Of a DNA stretch of 64,000 nt, positions 29,712 through 39,262 are shown in pieces. The DNA is taken from positions 1,554,381-1,618,380 of the forward strand of contig NZ_LN555523.1 of assembly GCF_900015215.1 (NCBI RefSeq), written 5' to 3'. Source of the stretch: Romboutsia ilealis (GTDB taxonomy: Bacteria; Bacillota; Clostridia; Peptostreptococcales; Peptostreptococcaceae). The first letter of the stretch is position 1; each line of letters starts with the position of its first letter. Made by a program: the position numbers and the translations under genes. The notes under the pieces were generated by a model. That model did not search any database. It saw only the letters and a list, made by a program, of their open reading frames with translations, and was not told the origin of the DNA.

Positions 29712-31076
29712 CTATATAGCATCATTAACTTTTTTTCTTTTTTCTAATTCTACTAACATTTCATCATGGAATTTACCATTTATTTTGTACTTAGATTTGT
29801 ATATAGCATACATTACAACTGCACAAACTATAGGTATCCATATCATTATTACTCTCATTCCAAGTATAGTTGTTGCACTTTGAGCTTCCCCTGCTACATA
29901 TCCTACTAAAGATAAACCAACACCTACTAACCATCCAGCTACTGCAGATGCACCTTTAACCAATAATGTTTGCACTGAGAATACTATACTTTCATTTCTA
30001 GTTCCTAATTTAAATTCTCCATAATCAACAACATCTGCAAGCATTATAGTTGTAGAACCTAATAAGAATCCACTTCCTAATTTTAATATTGCTCCTGCCA
30101 TTCCTATAAATAAAGCATTTTGAGGTGCAACTATTCCAGCTACAAATAATAATAAAAATCCTGCTATTGGTAATATACTTCCGAATTTAAATACATCTTC
30201 TCTACCGATTTTCTTAGTTAATATAGGTAGTAATACAAGACCTGATATTTCTGCTATACCAGCAAATGCTTGATATACTGAGAATAAACTTTCTTTGCCT
30301 ACAACATATGTAAAGTAATAAATAGCCATACTACCTGATATTTGCATAATTAAGTTCATACCTAAAACAATTCCAATAAATACTACTAATTGATCATTTT
30401 TTCTTATTATATTTAAAGTTTGTTTAAATGATACTTTCTCAGCATTTTTAGGTGTTTCAACTCTTTCTTTAACATTTAAACAAGTTATTATTGTGGCTAT
30501 TACAAATACTACAGCTATAACTACAGCAAATGCCGAGTAACCTTTTACTACATTTCCGTTACCAAGTTTTTTAATTATTGAAAGTCCAAATGTTCCCATT
30601 ATAAGCCAAGCTGTACTTGCAAATATTCTTGGTATTACTGCTACCTGCTCTCTTTCTTCTTTGCTACTAGTTAAAGATGGTATCATTGACCAATACGGTA
30701 TATCCATTATTGTATATGTCATCCCCCATAATATATACATAATTGAGAAATACGCATATAGTGGTAAACCTTCTAAATCTGGTTTTCTAAATAAGAATAC
30801 TATAACAAGTGCATTTAATACTGTACCTATAAATATCCATGGTCTAAATTTTCCAAATTTACTTCTAGTATTGTCAACTAGCATCCCCATAGCTGGATCG
30901 TTTACTGCATCCCAAAGTCTTGCTACCAAGAATAATGTTCCTACAAATGCTGGATTTAATCCAACTGCATCTGTAAAGTAAACCATTAAATATGTTGATA
31001 CTATTGCATATGCTAAATCTTTTCCTAAAGCACCTATTCCATAAGAGTACTTTTCTCTAAACGTTAATTTGTTCAT
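29712..31076 (-). CDS. GPH-family sugar:cation symporter (MelB-like)
   Basis: A 454-residue, 12-helix transporter of the glycoside-pentoside-hexuronide family. Seen: EKYSYGIGALGKDLAYAIVS at the N-terminus, the family signature AVNDPAMGMLVDNTRSKFGKFRPW in loop 2-3, and a conserved TIMDIPYWSM. It imports oligosaccharides with H+, Na+ or Li+. The GH42 and GH36 genes downstream make a galactoside the likely substrate (inference). GGAGG precedes the ATG. A palindromic AAACGTTT lies 57-65 bases before the start and could be an operator. Confidence 0.92.
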   Translation of the reverse strand: MNKLTFREKYSYGIGALGKDLAYAIVSTYLMVYFTDAVGLNPAFVGTLFLVARLWDAVNDPAMGMLVDNTRSKFGKFRPWIFIGTVLNALVIVFLFRKPDLEGLPLYAYFSIMYILWGMTYTIMDIPYWSMIPSLTSSKEEREQVAVIPRIFASTAWLIMGTFGLSIIKKLGNGNVVKGYSAFAVVIAVVFVIATIITCLNVKERVETPKNAEKVSFKQTLNIIRKNDQLVVFIGIVLGMNLIMQISGSMAIYYFTYVVGKESLFSVYQAFAGIAEISGLVLLPILTKKIGREDVFKFGSILPIAGFLLLFVAGIVAPQNALFIGMAGAILKLGSGFLLGSTTIMLADVVDYGEFKLGTRNESIVFSVQTLLVKGASAVAGWLVGVGLSLVGYVAGEAQSATTILGMRVIMIWIPIVCAVVMYAIYKSKYKINGKFHDEMLVELEKRKKVNDAI

Positions 31077-31129
31077 ATATCTCCTCCATTTTTTATTTTA
31101 TCCCCTTTTATAAGTTTATTATACCACTA

Positions 31130-31147
31130 TAAGAAACGTTTGCCAAC
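31130..31147. promoter_or_regulatory. Possible LacI/CcpA-type operator upstream of the symporter
   Basis: Read on the minus strand this is GGCAAACGTTTCTTA, with a central AAACGTTT palindrome resembling cre or LacI-family sites (A-N-CG core). It lies between the symporter start and the probable promoter. The match to cre is partial. Confidence 0.35.
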
Positions 31148-31324
31148 TTTTTAAGTAAACTTTTTCCTATTTTTTACTGAACTTTTAGTTTCCTTTTATT
31201 TAACTTTTAAACATATATAATTTGGGTATAAATATTTTGTAAGAATTTTAAATATGATACATTATTTTTAGTTATAATGTAGACAATCCACTTTGCTAAT
31301 ATTATTTATAGAGTTCCCAGTTTT

Positions 31325-31349
31325 TAATTTAATCTGTTGTGCTAGTTAA
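31325..31349 (+). repeat. Solitary end of the IS982/MITE family
   Basis: ATCTGTTGTGCTAGTTAA at 31332-31349 is identical to the IS left end and is preceded by TAATTTA, the same 7 bases that flank the MITE at 23.3 kb. No partner end was found within several hundred bases, so it is a remnant after deletion. It lies about 40 bases upstream of the next gene's start. Confidence 0.75.
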
Positions 31350-31387
31350 TTTAATATTATATAACTTTTTAATTTAGGAGGCCTTTA

Positions 31388-32152
31388 ATGGAATTTAATT
31401 ATAATTTAGAAATTGATAATATATTAAACAAAATATATCAAAGAAAGATATTTGAGTTAGCTTGTGAAAATAACATTTCAACCATAGATTTAAAAGATAT
31501 AAAATCTTATAAAGATAGATTTAAATCTTTCAATGTTTATCTAGGAAGCGAAATAGAGGAATTTATAAAAGATTCATTACCTAAAGAAAAAGATGGATAC
31601 TTCTTTAGATGTAATGTATCAAAACATAAAAATAATTATTATCCTAAGATTTATGATGCTTTAGGTAATAAGCTTGAATATGAAAGTGATTCTAAATTTG
31701 CTACTATCCTTTGGAAGGAGCATATAAATAATTTAATCATAAAAGATGTTTATGAATCTTTTAATAAAGAAAACTTCCACGAGTTTATTGATAATAATTT
31801 AGAAAATATTTATGAAGATATAAATAAAAGTATAATTGATTTTTACAACACTAATAAATTAACTATAGCATTTTCTAATAAATCTGAATTAGTCTCAGTT
31901 ATTAAAGATATGATTTTAAAAAATGAATTAGATATTTCTTTTGCTCATGACTTTGTTGATTTAGATAAGATTAGAGAAGAGATGATAATGTACTCTACTC
32001 CACTTGATATGTATAACGAATACGATAAATTAGAAGATGATTTAAACTATTGCTTAAATAACTTCTTCAAATATAATAATGATGAATTATTTAATATCTT
32101 AGTAGATGAGAAGAATTTTAAATTCATTGAAAATGTTGGTCTTGTTAGATAA
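31388..32152 (+). CDS. Hypothetical cytoplasmic protein (254 aa)
   Basis: Not recognised. The 254 residues are soluble, acidic, rich in Asn, Asp, Glu and Lys, and predicted mostly helical; residues 195-245 (EEMIMYSTPLDMYNEYDKLEDDL is part of it) look like a helical bundle. There is no signal peptide, membrane segment, cysteine motif or nucleotide-binding motif. TTAGGAGG stands before the ATG. It is a single gene with its own terminator, opposite in direction to its neighbours. The upstream region contains the solitary IS end and may be partly rearranged. Confidence 0.7.
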   Translation: MEFNYNLEIDNILNKIYQRKIFELACENNISTIDLKDIKSYKDRFKSFNVYLGSEIEEFIKDSLPKEKDGYFFRCNVSKHKNNYYPKIYDALGNKLEYESDSKFATILWKEHINNLIIKDVYESFNKENFHEFIDNNLENIYEDINKSIIDFYNTNKLTIAFSNKSELVSVIKDMILKNELDISFAHDFVDLDKIREEMIMYSTPLDMYNEYDKLEDDLNYCLNNFFKYNNDELFNILVDEKNFKFIENVGLVR

Positions 32153-32168
32153 TTCTTTAAATAAGCTA

Positions 32169-32206
32169 AAAAATGGGAAAGTTAATAATAAAATTTTCCC
32201 ATTTAA
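32169..32206 (+). terminator. Intrinsic terminator of the 254-aa gene
   Basis: AAATGGGAAA pairs with TTTTCCCATTT around a 12-base loop, about 17 bases past the stop codon. Confidence 0.75.
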
Positions 32207-32395
32207 CTTTAAACATATTTAATTATTCTAGTTCATTTTTTCTACTTCTTAATTGCATATTTACTGATATTGACTTATTGTCATCTAGAAAAGTATAATA
32301 ATAAAAATTAAATATATTATAAATTATTATATTAATTTAAGGTATCTTAATAAATCTTTTAATACACTCTTTTAGTAATACTATATTTGATTTTC

Positions 32396-34759
32396 CTATT
32401 CCCTATTTAGTATTTTTATCTTATCTATAATACTAGATATAATTTTTATAGTTATAGGTGTTATTATCATAAAGATTGCTAATATAACAATTTGTACAAA
32501 ACTCAGTCTATATATCATTAATCTTTCTCCAAATAATATTACAATTGAGAAAAATAATATCGTCATAAATGCAAATAAAAGTTTCCTTTGACTATTAAAC
32601 GGAATACTTACTCTATACAAAATAACTAAACCTGTAAATCCAGTTAATATAGCAGATATACTTGATACTTGACTCTGAGGTATATTTATTTTATATGATA
32701 TAAATACAACGCATAATATATTTATTACTATAGTCAATGCCCCTGCTAGCGCTCTTTTTATTATATTTCTTAAAAATCCTTTTTTTATCCTATTGTTATT
32801 AGATTCAAGCGCAAAGAAAAATGAAGGTATCCCAATAGTCAATGTACTTATAAGCGTTAATTGTATCGGTACAAATGGATAAGGTTTCATTATAATAAGA
32901 TATAATATAGAAAGTAAAAATGAATATATAGTCTTAACTAAAAATAATGATGCACTTTTTTCTATATTATTAATAACCCTACGTCCTTCCTTTACAACAC
33001 TAGGCATAGATTTAAAATTCGAATCCGTAAGTACAAGCTGTGATGTTCTACGGGCTGCATCACTACCTGATGCCATAGCTATACTACAATCACTATCTTT
33101 AAGAGCTAATACATCGTTTACTCCATCACCTGTCATAGCTACTGTATGACCTTTCTCTTTAAGAGAATTTATAATCTCTCTTTTTTGTTCTGGCCTTACC
33201 CTTCCAAATACAGTATACTTATCTACTGCTATATTTATATCATCTTTGTTGTTAAGAGTTGAAGCATCTACATATTTATCTGCATTTTTAATACCTGCAG
33301 TTTTTGCTATTTCTGATACCGTAACAGGATTATCTCCAGATATTACTTTTATTTTAACTCCTTGCTTTTCAAAGAATTCAAATGTTTTTTCTACATTGTC
33401 ACGTATTTTATCTTCTATTATAATAAGTGCGATTTTTTCTATATCATCGTCTAATTTATCATTAGCTAAATACTTATTATACTTAGATAATAAAAGCACT
33501 CTATATCCTTTTGATGAATATTCTTCTACTTTATTTTTTATACTTATATATTTTTCATTTAATACAAATTCGGGTGCACCTATTACAAAACTTCCTTCTT
33601 CTTTAAAAGAAACACCACTCCATTTTCTTTCAGATGAAAAAGGCACTTTATTTTTGTATTCCCAGTTTGGATTTTCTTTGAAATATCTTCTAAGTGAATT
33701 AAAAGTTGAATTTTCATCATCTAATGTATGAGTTATCGCTCCTATTATCTTGTTTATATTTTCATCATTATATTTATCATCTAGTATTATAATCTCTCGA
33801 ACTTCCATTTTACCTTCTGTTATTGTCCCTGTTTTGTCAAGACATATCATATCCACACGAGCTAGAGTTTCTATACAATGAAGCTCTTGAACTAATATTT
33901 TTCGTTTTCCTAATCTTATAACTGATACCGCTAAAGATATACTTGTAAGTAAATAAAGTCCCTCTGGAATCATACCTATAATTGCGGCAACTGTACTTAC
34001 TATAGATTTTTTAAATCCATAATTTAATACATACATTTGTTTAAGAAACAGTATCAATCCTATTGGAACTATAATTATTGCTATATATTTAATTATTTTA
34101 TCAAGAGATTTCATAATCTCAGAGTTTACTTTTTTTCTCTTTTTTACTTCTTTTGTTATTTTAGATGCATAGCTATGTTCTCCTACCTTATCTGCTTTTG
34201 CATAACAAGTACCTGATACTATAAAACTTCCTGATAATAATGTATCTCCTTCTACTTTTAATATTTCATCGACTTCTCCAGTTAGTAAAGATTCATTTAC
34301 TTCTACACTTCCCTGTAAAACTATAGAGTCTACACTTATTTCATCTCCACTTGAAAACTTTATAATATCATCTAATACTATATCTTCCGTATTTACTTCA
34401 ACTTCCTTAGATTCTCTTATTACCTTTGCCTTAGATGCTGATACTAAGGACAATTTGTCTATAGTTTTCTTAGCTCTTACCTCTTGTATTATACCTATCA
34501 CAGTGTTTGATATTACTATTCCCATAAATAATGCATTTTCATAGGATTTTACAATAATTATAAGTATTGCAAGTACAAGATTTAATAAGTTAAAAAAGGT
34601 AAATACATTATCTATTACTATCTCCTGAGTTGTTTTTGAAACACTATCTATAGCTTTATTATAATTACCTTCTTTTATGCGTTTATCTACTTCATCTTTT
34701 GATAAACCTTGAAGGATATCTTTATTTTGTATATTATTTATATTTTTATTAAGCTTCAT
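32396..34759 (-). CDS. Cation-translocating P-type ATPase, CtpE-like
   Basis: A 787-residue P-type ATPase. Motifs seen: actuator LLTGEVDE (~160), IIGMIPEGLYLLTS in helix 4, phosphorylation site CLDKTGTITEG (~308), nucleotide-binding region with RKWSGVSF, and hinge AMTGDGVNDVLALKDSD (~543). About six to eight helices flank these, including a C-terminal helical set. There are no N-terminal heavy-metal binding Cys motifs. The MIPEG motif and the run RKILVQELHCIETLARVD resemble CtpE of mycobacteria, implicated in Ca2+ uptake; ion specificity here is inferred only. AGGGGT precedes the ATG. It lies between an intergenic gap and the IS982 insertion. Confidence 0.88.
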   Translation of the reverse strand: MKLNKNINNIQNKDILQGLSKDEVDKRIKEGNYNKAIDSVSKTTQEIVIDNVFTFFNLLNLVLAILIIIVKSYENALFMGIVISNTVIGIIQEVRAKKTIDKLSLVSASKAKVIRESKEVEVNTEDIVLDDIIKFSSGDEISVDSIVLQGSVEVNESLLTGEVDEILKVEGDTLLSGSFIVSGTCYAKADKVGEHSYASKITKEVKKRKKVNSEIMKSLDKIIKYIAIIIVPIGLILFLKQMYVLNYGFKKSIVSTVAAIIGMIPEGLYLLTSISLAVSVIRLGKRKILVQELHCIETLARVDMICLDKTGTITEGKMEVREIIILDDKYNDENINKIIGAITHTLDDENSTFNSLRRYFKENPNWEYKNKVPFSSERKWSGVSFKEEGSFVIGAPEFVLNEKYISIKNKVEEYSSKGYRVLLLSKYNKYLANDKLDDDIEKIALIIIEDKIRDNVEKTFEFFEKQGVKIKVISGDNPVTVSEIAKTAGIKNADKYVDASTLNNKDDINIAVDKYTVFGRVRPEQKREIINSLKEKGHTVAMTGDGVNDVLALKDSDCSIAMASGSDAARRTSQLVLTDSNFKSMPSVVKEGRRVINNIEKSASLFLVKTIYSFLLSILYLIIMKPYPFVPIQLTLISTLTIGIPSFFFALESNNNRIKKGFLRNIIKRALAGALTIVINILCVVFISYKINIPQSQVSSISAILTGFTGLVILYRVSIPFNSQRKLLFAFMTILFFSIVILFGERLMIYRLSFVQIVILAIFMIITPITIKIISSIIDKIKILNRE

Positions 34760-34842
34760 ATATACCCCTTCTAACCTTTTATTATGATAATTAGTATTTC
34801 CATTTTTTAATAAATCATTATATAAAAGTGCATTTTCAAAAT

Positions 34843-34885
34843 AAATAAGGAGTATATAACGTTTATTATATACTCCTTACTTATT
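34843..34885 (-). terminator. Terminator cut off from the methyltransferase gene by the IS
   Basis: AATAAGGAGTATATAA pairs with TTATATACTCCTTA plus flanking TTATT, just left of the IS target duplication. If the IS is removed it would lie about 15-60 bases past the methyltransferase stop codon, the normal place for its terminator. Confidence 0.7.
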
Positions 34886-34963
34886 TTCTAATTCAATCTG
34901 TTGTGCTAGTTAAAATTATTTTCCAAATAAAGTAAATTGATTTTTTCAAAAACAATCTTCCAT

Positions 34964-35005
34964 AAAGATTAGTATTTGTAAATATTAACCAAATACTAAT
35001 CTTTT
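34964..35005 (-). terminator. Terminator inside the IS at the transposase 3' end
   Basis: AAAGATTAGTATTTG pairs with CAAATACTAATCTTT; the stem spans the transposase stop codon. Confidence 0.7.
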
Positions 35006-35929
35006 TATCTTAGCCATAGAATCATCATTTCTCATCAATTTATTTATTAGAAATGAAATATTATGAGCCAAAACTTTTATTGAGGTTCTAGTTATAAATC
35101 CTAGCATCGATTTACTTTTAACCTTATTTAAATTTAATTGTTCTGTTAATTGAGAAAAACTAGTTTCTATCCTTCTTCTAACTTTAAATAATAGTTGTCT
35201 TACTTCTCTTGGATAGTTATCTCTACTATTTGCCCTTTTTAAGAATAGTAAATCTATATCTCTTTCACTTTTTAATTCAGGCGTTAGCCTTTTGTTAATA
35301 TATCCTTTATCTCCGATTATAGAGATAGATCTATATTTATCGCATAAATCCCATACCGCATTTCTATCATCTATGTTTGCTGGAGTTATAACATAATCAG
35401 TTAAAAATCCATCTACAGTAGTAAGTGCATGAAATTTAAATCCGAAATAAGTTTCTTTTTTAGAAGCGCATCTTCCATAGGAGGCTTCACCTTTGAAACA
35501 CTTACTAAAACGAGCTCTTCCAAATTCACATACAGGAATAGGCATACTATCTATAACTCTTACATTGTTAGAGTAAAGTTGCATAAATTCAGATATATAT
35601 CCTCTTATTTTAGATATTACTAAATGTAAATTTCTTTTAGTTCTATTAAATCTAGTTCTATCTCCTAATCTTGGAAATAGTTCTTTATATTCTCTTTTTA
35701 ATAAACTAAAAAATGATTTCTCTGAGTCAATAGTTAAAAGTTCTCCAACTATACTAATAGTGATTATCTCACTATCTGAAAGTTTGCTATCCTTAATATT
35801 ACGTCTATTCCTTATACCAATAGGTATAATTTCATTGTATATATCATCTATAATTACAAAAATATTTGTAAATAAATCTGTTAAATTTTCTAACTCCTGG
35901 ATATAATAATTATTAAGCTCCAACATCAT
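34985..35929 (-). CDS. IS982-family DDE transposase (314 aa)
   Basis: The full-length, uninterrupted transposase of the IS. The DDE residues are visible: Asp in VRVIDSMPIPVCEFGRA, Asp in SIIGDKGYINKRL and Glu in RRRIETSFSQLTEQLNL. KKETYFGFKFHALTTVDGF and the TPANIDDRNAVWDL segment are typical IS982-group blocks. AAAGGAGG lies 7 bases before the ATG. It presumably moves both this element and the short related MITE at 23.3 kb. Confidence 0.92.
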   Translation of the reverse strand: MMLELNNYYIQELENLTDLFTNIFVIIDDIYNEIIPIGIRNRRNIKDSKLSDSEIITISIVGELLTIDSEKSFFSLLKREYKELFPRLGDRTRFNRTKRNLHLVISKIRGYISEFMQLYSNNVRVIDSMPIPVCEFGRARFSKCFKGEASYGRCASKKETYFGFKFHALTTVDGFLTDYVITPANIDDRNAVWDLCDKYRSISIIGDKGYINKRLTPELKSERDIDLLFLKRANSRDNYPREVRQLLFKVRRRIETSFSQLTEQLNLNKVKSKSMLGFITRTSIKVLAHNISFLINKLMRNDDSMAKIKRLVFG

Positions 35930-36035
35930 ATAGTAAACCTCCTTTAAATTAGTATTGATAATCTTAGGTTGCTATATTTGTTGGAGTTTTATTATTGAAA
36001 AAATTAACTAGCACAACGAGTTAATTCATAATTAT

Positions 36036-36647
36036 TTAATAATAACTTAACTCATAAACTAAAAATCTTTCTTGATTATCACTTCTATATAAAGCATCTA
36101 ATCTAACTTCTTCGATTTGCATAAATGGTGTACAATTTTCTAGGTAATATATATAATCATCAGATGGATAATAAAGTATTATATCTATCTTCCTAGCATT
36201 ATTTTCAAATGATATTAATATATTTTCTACGACCTTCATAAATATGTGAACAGAAAATGGATTAAAGAAATAAAATTTATTATCTTTATCACCTATTTCG
36301 TATTCTTGGGCTAAAGTGCATAAAAAATTAATTTTATCGTCTTCTCTTTTATTATTTTTCAAATACTCTTTTTTATTTTCCATACATTGATTGTAAAAAT
36401 TTTCATCCATTTCTATACCTAAAACATTACATCTATAATTATAATTTAAATAAAAATTAAGTCGTCCTTTTCCACAACCAAAATCAATTACAGAATCATT
36501 TTCATTTATATGGTAATTTTCAAACAATTTATCTAGTGCAAAATAAGGCGTTGGCTCATATGGATGATAACATTTCTTAGTCTCGTCCCAACTTTGATCT
36601 CCCGTAGTTTTTATATTAAGTAGCTCTTCATAATATTTTTCTTTCAT
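36036..36647 (-). CDS. Class I SAM-dependent methyltransferase (203 aa)
   Basis: A Rossmann-fold methyltransferase with motif I VIDFGCGKGRLNFYL (~54-68), the acidic LGIEMDENFY (~78) and a later FYFFNPFSVHIF. The NPF in motif IV position is seen in some methyltransferases, and protein substrates are possible, but the target is unknown. AAGGAAAAAT precedes the ATG. Its terminator now lies beyond the IS982 insertion, so transcripts may read into the IS. Confidence 0.82.
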   Translation of the reverse strand: MKEKYYEELLNIKTTGDQSWDETKKCYHPYEPTPYFALDKLFENYHINENDSVIDFGCGKGRLNFYLNYNYRCNVLGIEMDENFYNQCMENKKEYLKNNKREDDKINFLCTLAQEYEIGDKDNKFYFFNPFSVHIFMKVVENILISFENNARKIDIILYYPSDDYIYYLENCTPFMQIEEVRLDALYRSDNQERFLVYELSYY

Positions 36648-36840
36648 ATTTTTCCTTCCTGCTTGATTTTATTATGTATATCTATTTAAGCTTATTATAA
36701 TATTATTTTTTGTCAACTAATGAGTAAAATATTGTAAATATATTTTAAATTTATTTATTTTATATTGAAATTTAGACATCTTATAGCTACGATTATAGTA
36801 AGAATTAATTTAGGAAGATACCTTAGGGAGGAAATAAACA

Positions 36841-38012
36841 TGAACTTTAATTTTGATAAAATTATAGATAGAAGTAACAACTTTTCAGCTAAATGGTCTG
36901 AGATGAATAAAATTTTTGGTACTAATACTTTACTGCCTATGTGGGTTGCTGACATGGATTTCTTAACCGCTCCTTGTATAATGGATGCTTTAAAAGATAG
37001 GCTTGAACAAGGAATATTTGGATATACAACTAGACCCTATTCTTATAATGAGTCTATAGTAAATTGGCTTGATAATAGATTTAGTTGGAAGATAAAACAA
37101 GAATGGTTAATGTTTAGCCCTGCAGTTATAACTAGCATTAGTTTATTAATACAAAATTTAACTCAAAAAAATGATAAAATAATGATTCAAGAACCAGTTT
37201 ATAGTCCATTTCATAGTATCGTTGAGTCTAATGAAAGAGATTTAGTTATAAGCCCTTTAGTAAAATTAGATGATGGAAGCTATGTTATGGATTATGAAGA
37301 TATAGAAGCTAAAATAAAAGATGTTAAAATCTTTATACTTTGTAATCCTCACAATCCAGTTGGTAGAGTTTGGACTCGTGAAGAACTAACTAGATTAGGT
37401 GAAATATGTTTAAAGCATAATGTCTTAGTTATATCTGATGAAATACATAGCGATATAATATTAAAAAATCATAAGCATACTCCATTTGCCTCTATTTCTA
37501 AGGAGATTGAAGAAAATACTATAACTTGTATGGCACCAACTAAAACTTTTAATTTAGCTGGCCTTCAAAGTTCTTTTTTAGTAATTCCTAATCCTTCTCA
37601 TTACGAGGTTATGGATAAAGCTTTTTCAAGATTAGATATAAAAAGAAATAATGCATTTAGTTTAGTAGCAACAGAAGCGGCTTATAACTACGGTGAAGAT
37701 TGGTTAGATGAATTACTAAAATACATAGAAGATAATATTGATTTTGCTATTGAATATATAAAAACTAATATACCTCAACTAAAAGTAAAAAAACCTGAAG
37801 GAACTTACTTACTATGGGTTGATTTTAATAACCTTAATGTAGATGAAAAAGATTTAAAGAATGCTTTAATAAGTAAAGGTAGAGTTGCATTAAGCGATGG
37901 ATCTTCTTTTGGAATAGGTGGAGATGGCTATTATAGAATAAATTTAGCGTGTCCTAGATCTATGGTTTTAGAGTGTCTTAAGAGAATTGAATTTGCTATA
38001 AACTCTTTATAA
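36841..38012 (+). CDS. MalY/PatB-type PLP-dependent C-S lyase/aminotransferase
   Basis: Start chosen at ATG 36841 because AGGGAGGAAATAAAC precedes it; an upstream in-frame extension lacks any ribosome site. The 390 residues have the fold-type I aminotransferase pattern of the MalY/PatB group: WVADMDF near residue 38, ILCNPHNPVGRVW, VISDEIHSDI, and the PLP-binding Lys in APTKTFNLAGLQ (~234). Such enzymes cleave cystathionine or cysteine conjugates to thiols, pyruvate and ammonia. It is a stand-alone gene with a perfect terminator. It reads opposite to the methyltransferase gene. Confidence 0.9.
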
Positions 38013-38013
38013 A

Positions 38014-38050
38014 CAAAAGGTGAACTATAATAATATAGTTCACCTTTTTA
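38014..38050 (+). terminator. Bidirectional terminator after the malY-like gene
   Basis: AAAGGTGAACTATA pairs perfectly with TATAGTTCACCTTT around ATAA, followed by TTT; also positioned for the convergent Cys-rich gene at 38052. Confidence 0.85.
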
Positions 38051-38051
38051 T

Positions 38052-38579
38052 TTAACATCCGCAACCTTTATTTAAATTACATCCACATTCGTTATTATGC
38101 TTATTGCATTCGCATTGATTGTGATGATTACATCCACATTCATCATAGAAATCACAATCATCTTCATCATATCCAAAATCATCTAGGTTGCATCCAACAT
38201 CATCTTTATAACAATCTCTATAACATTTAGCTGCTTCTTGTAAACAACATTGTGCTTCTTCCATTAATTCCTGAGCTGAGTTTGCAGCATCCTCATAGCA
38301 TTCCCAAAGTTCATTAGCCTTTTTACATTCTTCTATAGCTTGGCGTTTTAGACATTCAGCTCTATTTTCTGCTTCCTCTGCCTCTTGAGCTATTTTATTT
38401 GCTCTATTCATAGCGCACTCTGCTTGCTGACATTTTTGATTGGCCATTTCTTTGAACTTATTACATTCTGAGATACAAGTATTATGTTTGGAATTACATA
38501 TGAAGTTTTTATTATTGCATTCATTTTGATTACAAGAGTTATTAAATTTGTTATTTTTTTTAATATTTTTCTGTCTCAT
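38052..38579 (-). CDS. Cysteine-rich protein with coiled coil and C-terminal CGC-type motifs (175 aa)
   Basis: Start chosen at the ATG 38579, preceded by AAAGGTGG; an earlier frame opening has no ribosome site. The first 40 residues are Asn/Lys/Cys-rich (NNKFNNSCNQNECNNKN). Residues about 40-125 are a helical Glu/Ala/Lys stretch with evenly spaced cysteines (CQQAECAMNRANKIAQEAEE), a likely coiled coil. The tail is acidic with many Asp/Tyr, then ends in short Cys-His-Asn repeats (CGCNHHNQC, CECNKHNN, CGCNLNKGCGC). This is the style of disulfide-linked coat or exosporium morphogenetic proteins such as C. difficile CdeC/CdeM, but I see no specific match. Metal binding by the tail is also possible. 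Confidence 0.7.
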   Translation of the reverse strand: MRQKNIKKNNKFNNSCNQNECNNKNFICNSKHNTCISECNKFKEMANQKCQQAECAMNRANKIAQEAEEAENRAECLKRQAIEECKKANELWECYEDAANSAQELMEEAQCCLQEAAKCYRDCYKDDVGCNLDDFGYDEDDCDFYDECGCNHHNQCECNKHNNECGCNLNKGCGC

Positions 38580-38797
38580 TAAATAACCACCTTTTAAATT
38601 GAATATTTTAGAGAATTTATTAACTCCTATTAACATACTATTCATTCATTTAAAAACTGTGATATAGTTACTATGCATTTGTTATTTTTATTAGTATTTA
38701 TAAAAAATAATTTAAATTCTATAAAAGGTATTTTATTATTATTAATAATATATAATAGATTAAAGTAATTAACTCTAATTAAAGAGGTGAGTATTGA

Positions 38798-39187
38798 TTG
38801 CTAAATAAAATAAATAATTTTATCTTAAAAAAACCGGTATTATTTGGTGGATTATTTTTTCTTTTATTATCATTTATATTTAACATGATAGAAATTTTAA
38901 TTTTTAAATCTGCTCATATAAATGATATAATTCATATATTTCCTACTATATTGGTGTATGAGCCTATAATAAATGCTTTAGAAGGTTTAAAACTAAACCC
39001 AATATACTATATTCCACTTTCATGTATAATAGATTTTTTAATAGGATTAGTCTTAAGCTTTATTTTAAGTAAGTTTAAATATATAAAAAATCATTTTTTA
39101 ATAAGTCTTATAATTACTTTTTTTTATTTATTGGTTTTTCGTAACCTTTCAATGGTTACCTATAATATAAAATATTGTATATTATAA
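38798..39187 (+). CDS. Small membrane protein (129 aa), unknown
   Basis: Begins at the TTG 38798, eight bases after AGGTG; no ATG start with a better site exists. Four hydrophobic helices are expected (residues about 15-35, 45-60, 68-88, 97-115) with short polar loops. No recognised domain. It may share a terminator with the convergent yitT-like gene. The function is unknown. Confidence 0.6.
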   Translation: MLNKINNFILKKPVLFGGLFFLLLSFIFNMIEILIFKSAHINDIIHIFPTILVYEPIINALEGLKLNPIYYIPLSCIIDFLIGLVLSFILSKFKYIKNHFLISLIITFFYLLVFRNLSMVTYNIKYCIL

Positions 39188-39210
39188 TTAATAAATTAAG
39201 GTATAGTATA

Positions 39211-39262
39211 AAAATAAGGAGCTATCTCAAAGTTTTATCTTTTAAATAGCTCCTTATTTTTA
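39211..39262. terminator. Bidirectional terminator between small membrane gene and yitT-like gene
   Basis: AAATAAGGAGCTAT pairs with ATAGCTCCTTATTT across an A/T-rich loop (TCAAAGTTTTATCTTTTAA), with T-runs at each side; it overlaps the yitT stop codon. Confidence 0.75.

Larger units (their letters stand above)
34896..36021 (-). mobile_element. IS982-family insertion sequence, complete, 7-bp target duplication
   Basis: A 1126-bp element containing one transposase gene. Ends are ATCTGTTGTGCTAGTTAA (left) and the complement of TTAACTAGCACAACGAGT (right), which match at 15 of 18 positions. TAATTCA is repeated exactly at 34889-34895 and 36022-36028, a 7-bp target duplication, so the insertion is intact and fairly recent. 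It separates the methyltransferase gene from a hairpin that was probably its terminator. Confidence 0.92.

Noticed and set aside
36765-36840. N-terminal extension of the MalY-like protein
   Set aside because: The added residues have no ribosome site and are not part of the aminotransferase fold; AGGGAGG is before the ATG at 36841.
36755-36955. 66-codon minus-strand frame opposite the MalY-like gene start
   Set aside because: No ribosome site and it overlaps the start of a clear gene.
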